A program made the position numbers and the translations under genes. The notes beneath the pieces were generated by a model that searched no databases, was not told the origin of the DNA, and was given only the letters and a program-made list of their open reading frames with translations. A stretch of DNA of 42,527 bases from Candidatus Polarisedimenticolia bacterium (GTDB lineage Bacteria; Acidobacteriota; Polarisedimenticolia; Gp22-AA2; AA152): assembly GCA_035764505.1 (NCBI GenBank), contig DASTZC010000118.1, positions 1 through 42,527 on the forward strand, written 5' to 3'. Shown here piece by piece: positions 39,561 through 42,527 of this stretch; within the stretch, counting starts at the first letter, position 1, and each line of letters opens with the position of its first letter.

Positions 39561-40499
39561 ATGAGATGGATCATCGCGCTCTGGCGGCGGCTGCCCGTGC
39601 TCGTGCGAGCGTTCGTCCTGGCTTTCGTAGTCTTGACCATCGGCACGACCGTCACCGCGCTTCCGCTCGTGGGCAATCTCAAGCTGCTCCCGGCGGTTCC
39701 CTGGGCCCTGCCCGCCACGATCCTCGTCGTCTGGCTCTTCTGGCGCACCTTCGCGGGAACCGGCTGGCCGGCGAGCATGCAGCCGTTGCGCGACCGCATC
39801 ACGCGCCGCGGGAAGCTGCCTTCTTCCATGTGGGTCCGGCTTTCCTTGCCGATTCTCCTGTCTCTCCTGACGATGCTCTGTCTCCGATTGCTGCTGCCGA
39901 GTCTCTTTCCCATTCAAGCGCCCGAGCTTCCGATCGATGCCGGCGCCTACCCGACCGCCACCTTGCTCGGCCTGGCGCTTTCGCTGGCATTCTCGGCGGG
40001 GGTCGTCGAGGAGATCGCCTTTCGCGGTTACCTGCAACAGCCGCTCGAGGAAGCGTATGGAATCGTGCCGGCCCTGCTCCTCACCGGCATGGCCTTCTGG
40101 CTTGCCCACGTGCCGAAGGTTGGCCTGGGCCATCTTCCTTTCCATCTTCTGGCCAGCGCGCTCCTCGGTTTTGTCGTCTATCGCACCCGTTCGCTGGCTC
40201 CCGCAATCATCGGCCATATGGCGGGTGATGCCCTCTTGTTGCCGGTATACGTCTTTCACAAGCCTGCATCCGCCTGGCATCTCCTCACCCGTCGTCCCGT
40301 CTGGGCCGACCCGCTCGCCCCGTCCTTCGGGCAGAAGCTCCAGGCAGTAGCTCAGGCCATCGTGGCCCCGTCCTCCATCGGCGAGCAGGGGACACAACCA
40401 TTCGCCGTCGTGGCATGGCTGTTCCTGCTGAGCCTCGGGCTCACCCTGATCAGCTTCAAGACGTTGCCTGCGTCGGCGTCGAAGAGGGGTCCATCCTGA
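39561..40499 (+). CDS. CPBP-family intramembrane metalloprotease (Abi/CAAX-like)
   Basis: The 312-residue multi-pass membrane protein has about eight hydrophobic helices. The catalytic region holds EExxxR in VVEEIAFRGYLQQPLEE (Glu150, Glu151, Arg155), the second motif with His in GMAFWLAHVPKVGLGHLP, and the third, IIGHMAGDALLL (His plus Asp where many members have Asn). This suggests an active membrane-embedded protease of the CPBP/Rce1 type, which elsewhere processes peptides or modulates transcription factors. Its substrate is unknown. It is followed after 79 bases by a second CPBP gene in the same direction. The start ATG at 39561 has only a weak GGGG-type ribosome site. Confidence 0.87.
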   Translation: MRWIIALWRRLPVLVRAFVLAFVVLTIGTTVTALPLVGNLKLLPAVPWALPATILVVWLFWRTFAGTGWPASMQPLRDRITRRGKLPSSMWVRLSLPILLSLLTMLCLRLLLPSLFPIQAPELPIDAGAYPTATLLGLALSLAFSAGVVEEIAFRGYLQQPLEEAYGIVPALLLTGMAFWLAHVPKVGLGHLPFHLLASALLGFVVYRTRSLAPAIIGHMAGDALLLPVYVFHKPASAWHLLTRRPVWADPLAPSFGQKLQAVAQAIVAPSSIGEQGTQPFAVVAWLFLLSLGLTLISFKTLPASASKRGPS

Positions 40500-40578
40500 T
40501 GGCGCTGGCAATCATCATCAGCTGGTACGCGGGTATCGGCGCGCCGGCCGCAACAGGCGCGATGCTCCTCACCCACCG

Positions 40579-41310
40579 ATGAAGGCCATGCAAGCCAGCA
40601 GGCAGGATTCGAGCATCCACTGGAGGGGTCATCTTTTCCTCTTCGACCGGAAACGCACGCCGACCTACGCTGCCTCGGCGGGCGTTCGCCTGCTTCTGAT
40701 CTTCGTGCTCCTGGAAGGCATTATTGGCCCCCGCCTTTCGCTTTTCGGCTTCCTCGGCCTTCCGCTTCCCCCCTTTTGGATTCGGATCCCCCTGCTGCTC
40801 GCATTCGCCTTGCTGGCGGTCTGCTTCGTCGCAAAGGTGAAGGTTTCCGACCTGGGTCTCATCCGGTGGCGCGAATGGAACGGCACGGAAAAGTCCTACT
40901 TCGTCCAGCTGATGATCCTGGCGAACGTCGTCTTCGCGCTGGTGAACGCGGACCGGCTGCGAACGGCTCTCGCCGAGCCCGGGGGGATGCAAAAAGTGTT
41001 GACCTTGTTGCTCCCGTATTTGCTCTGGGGGTTCTATCAAGAGCTGATGTACCGGGGAATTCTGCAGACGGAGCTGGTTCGCCGCTGGGGACCGCTGGCC
41101 GGGGTCCTCGTCGCGAACACTCTCTTTACCTTCGGACCCCTGCACTTCTACCACTTCACGCGCACATCGGCGGCGCTTCCGATGTTCGCGGGCATTTTTG
41201 CGATCGGCCTGTTCTTCGCAGTACTGTTCCAGAGATCGGGCAATCTCTGGATCGTCGCCATCGCCCATGGCATCGGAAATTTCTATATCGAGGGCCTGGG
41301 TGGATCCTGA
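40579..41310 (+). CDS. Second CPBP-family membrane protein with altered first motif
   Basis: The 243-residue membrane protein has about six to seven helices. The first catalytic motif reads YQELMYRGILQ, that is Gln154-Glu155 and Arg159, so the first Glu of EExxxR is Gln. The second motif region NTLFTFGPLHFYHFTRT and third motif AIAHGIGNFYIEG (His-x-x-x-Asn) look intact. In many CPBP proteins the double Glu is needed; a Gln may lower or abolish activity. It is encoded directly after an intact paralogue, so it might be a regulatory or partner subunit, or still active. It begins at ATG 40579 (MKAMQASRQD), and the N-terminal ~30 residues are cytoplasmic and basic. Confidence 0.83.
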   Translation: MKAMQASRQDSSIHWRGHLFLFDRKRTPTYAASAGVRLLLIFVLLEGIIGPRLSLFGFLGLPLPPFWIRIPLLLAFALLAVCFVAKVKVSDLGLIRWREWNGTEKSYFVQLMILANVVFALVNADRLRTALAEPGGMQKVLTLLLPYLLWGFYQELMYRGILQTELVRRWGPLAGVLVANTLFTFGPLHFYHFTRTSAALPMFAGIFAIGLFFAVLFQRSGNLWIVAIAHGIGNFYIEGLGGS

Positions 41311-41374
41311 GGGCCAACGCGGAGGCTCTCGTTCGAGGCGGCGGGGTGCTTTCATTGGATCGTAGAGGGACGAG

Positions 41375-42313
41375 ATGAGAATTGCGGTATTTGGGACCGG
41401 TGGCGCGGGTGGCCGTTTCGGCGCGCAGCTCGCGCTGGCGGGACACGAGGTCGTCTTCATCGCGCGCGGCGCACATCTCGCGGCGATTCAGGCCGACGGC
41501 TTGCGGGTCGAGACGCCTGAAGGCGAGATGCGGGTCCGGCCTGCCGATGCCACCGATACACCTTCCCGGGTCGGCGCCGTCGATCTCGTGATTCTCGGCG
41601 TGAAGACCTGGCAGGTCGCCGACGCGGCGCGCTCCATGAAACCTCTCATCGGTCCCGACACCCTCGTAGTACCCCTTCAAAATGGCGTCGAGACTCCCGG
41701 CCAGCTGGTCGAGATTCTCGGTCCCGATCCGGTGCTCGGCGGGCTGTGCGCCACCTTCAGCTGGATCGCCGCGCCGGGGGTGATTCGCGGCATCGGGGAC
41801 ACGCACTACATCCGATTCGGCGAGCTGGACGGCCGGACCAGCGGGCGCGTCGAGCGGCTGCGGCAGGCCTTCGTCGAGGCGGGCGTTCAGGCCGACGTGC
41901 CCGAGAGCATCCAGGTGGCGCTCTGGAAGAAGTTCCTCACCGTGGTCCCCTTCGGAGGCATCGGAGCCGTCACACGCGCTCCCGCCGGCGTGATTCGCCA
42001 GGTCCCGCAGACGCGCGCGATGTACTCCACGGGCACCCGTGAAATCTTCGATGTGGGACGCGCCCGCGCCATCGCGCTGGAGCCGGACCTCCCGGAGAAG
42101 ACCATGGGCTTCTTCGATGCTCTCGTCCCCTCCGGCACGACCTCCCTCCACCGGGACATTGCCGCCGGGAAACCGTCGGAGCTGGAGGCCTGGGTCGGCG
42201 CCGTCGTGCGTCTCGGCCGGGAAGCCAAGGTCCCAACCCCCCTGCACCAGTTCATCTACGACGCGCTCCTTCCGCTGGAGATGCGAGCGCGCCGCCAGAT
42301 CGACTTCGAGTGA
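41375..42313 (+). CDS. 2-Dehydropantoate 2-reductase-like (PanE/ApbA family)
   Basis: The 312-residue NADPH-dependent enzyme is related to ketopantoate reductase, the pantothenate pathway step. The nucleotide loop is MRIAVFGTGGAGGRFGAQLA (GxGxxG). The signature LVVPLQNGVETPGQL contains the conserved Asn. The catalytic Lys lies in ALWKKFLTVVPFGGIGAVTR, and a Glu in KPSELEAWVGAVVRLGREAK aligns with the catalytic acid. Many paralogues of this family act on other 2-keto acids, so the exact substrate is unproven; no other pantothenate gene is nearby. It starts at ATG 41375 after GAGGGACGAG. It converges on an anti-sigma factor gene, with nine bases between the stop codons. Confidence 0.9.
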   Translation: MRIAVFGTGGAGGRFGAQLALAGHEVVFIARGAHLAAIQADGLRVETPEGEMRVRPADATDTPSRVGAVDLVILGVKTWQVADAARSMKPLIGPDTLVVPLQNGVETPGQLVEILGPDPVLGGLCATFSWIAAPGVIRGIGDTHYIRFGELDGRTSGRVERLRQAFVEAGVQADVPESIQVALWKKFLTVVPFGGIGAVTRAPAGVIRQVPQTRAMYSTGTREIFDVGRARAIALEPDLPEKTMGFFDALVPSGTTSLHRDIAAGKPSELEAWVGAVVRLGREAKVPTPLHQFIYDALLPLEMRARRQIDFE

Positions 42314-42321
42314 CAGCCGGC

Positions 42322-42527
42322 TCAGATTTTCCCGAGCAGGATGATCTTGCCGGTGGGTTGGGGGGAGCCGCCGGCCGGCTCGGGCGTGACGGCAGCGGCC
42401 ACGACCGCACCGGCATCCGTCGGCACCGCGACGCTTCCCGCGGCTTCTTCGGATGAAGGATCGAACACGCCGGCGCTGATCTTCGCCTGCGCCGTCACCA
42501 GCCACAGCTGATAGGTCTTCCCTTCGC
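42322..42527 (-). CDS. Partial RskA-like anti-sigma factor (C-terminal end)
   Basis: The minus strand is open from the window edge to the stop TGA at 42322-42324, giving 67 C-terminal residues. The sequence contains GKTYQLWLVTAQ, ISAGVFDPSSEE and ends in PTGKIILLGKI. YQLWLV followed by an SAGVF turn is typical of the periplasmic C-terminal domain of RskA-type anti-sigma factors, which hold an ECF sigma factor at the membrane. Only a short end is visible; the sigma factor gene would lie outside the window. Confidence 0.65.
   Translation of the reverse strand, partial: EGKTYQLWLVTAQAKISAGVFDPSSEEAAGSVAVPTDAGAVVAAAVTPEPAGGSPQPTGKIILLGKI

Overview
This 42.5 kb window is GC-rich bacterial chromosome. 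Nearly every base is coding, many genes overlap by the ATGA stop/start type, and GTG and TTG starts are frequent. Several traits suggest an Acidobacteriota-like soil or sediment bacterium with an outer membrane: two Ser/Thr kinases that begin almost identically (one fused to a TolB/WD40-like propeller), OmpA and DUF481 envelope proteins, many ATGA overlaps and a complete SUF operon. The phylum is an inference; there is no rRNA in the window. I saw no tRNA, rRNA, IS element, integrase, phage gene or CRISPR array. All gaps between genes are under 300 bases.

Layout. (1) 1-3021, minus strand: a DtxR/MntR regulator, an NRAMP metal transporter with a C-terminal universal-stress domain, and a truncated membrane protein. 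They are read from one promoter that lies between two TTAGGAAT repeats. (2) 3044-6323, minus: an acyl-CoA dehydrogenase overlapping a membrane-anchored SGNH-like protein, with a clear sigma70-type promoter. (3) 6439-8478, plus: an aconitase-superfamily dehydratase whose swivel domain comes before the catalytic domain. (4) 8541-12599, minus: a 1352-residue multi-pass membrane protein with sensor-like exported regions, a P-loop NTPase and a winged-helix-like tail. It is the least explained large gene. (5) 12851-14649, plus: a DUF5946-like zinc-finger protein, a four-helix membrane protein and a methyltransferase, nearly touching. (6) 14760-18075, minus: a methyltransferase, RecD2 helicase and a small cysteine-rich exported protein. 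(7) 18231-20909, plus: a kinase-propeller receptor.

(8) 21041-27349, minus: the iron-sulfur operon iscR/sufR-like, sufB, sufC, sufD, sufS, sufU, sufT, with a consensus promoter overlapped by an inverted repeat. It is followed upstream by an Mrp/ApbC-type Fe-S carrier with a C-terminal DUF971 domain and its own promoter. These genes together make Fe-S clusters, transfer them and sense cluster status. (9) 28822-33290, minus: an exported unknown protein with a BON-domain lipoprotein, then a DUF486 membrane protein, a methyltransferase, a PEBP-like protein and a second membrane kinase. (10) 33581-36362, plus: MscL with a zinc ribbon, a DUF481 beta-barrel and OmpA with calcium-binding-type repeats, closed by a strong terminator. 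This looks like an envelope and osmotic unit. (11) 36397-42313, plus: a HerA-like ATPase, a ComB-like phosphatase, two CPBP-type membrane proteases and a ketopantoate reductase-like protein. A truncated RskA-like anti-sigma factor enters on the minus strand at the right edge.

The strongest candidates for undescribed biology are the giant membrane NTPase at 8541-12599, the cysteine-rich peptide behind recD2, and the swivel-first aconitase homologue.
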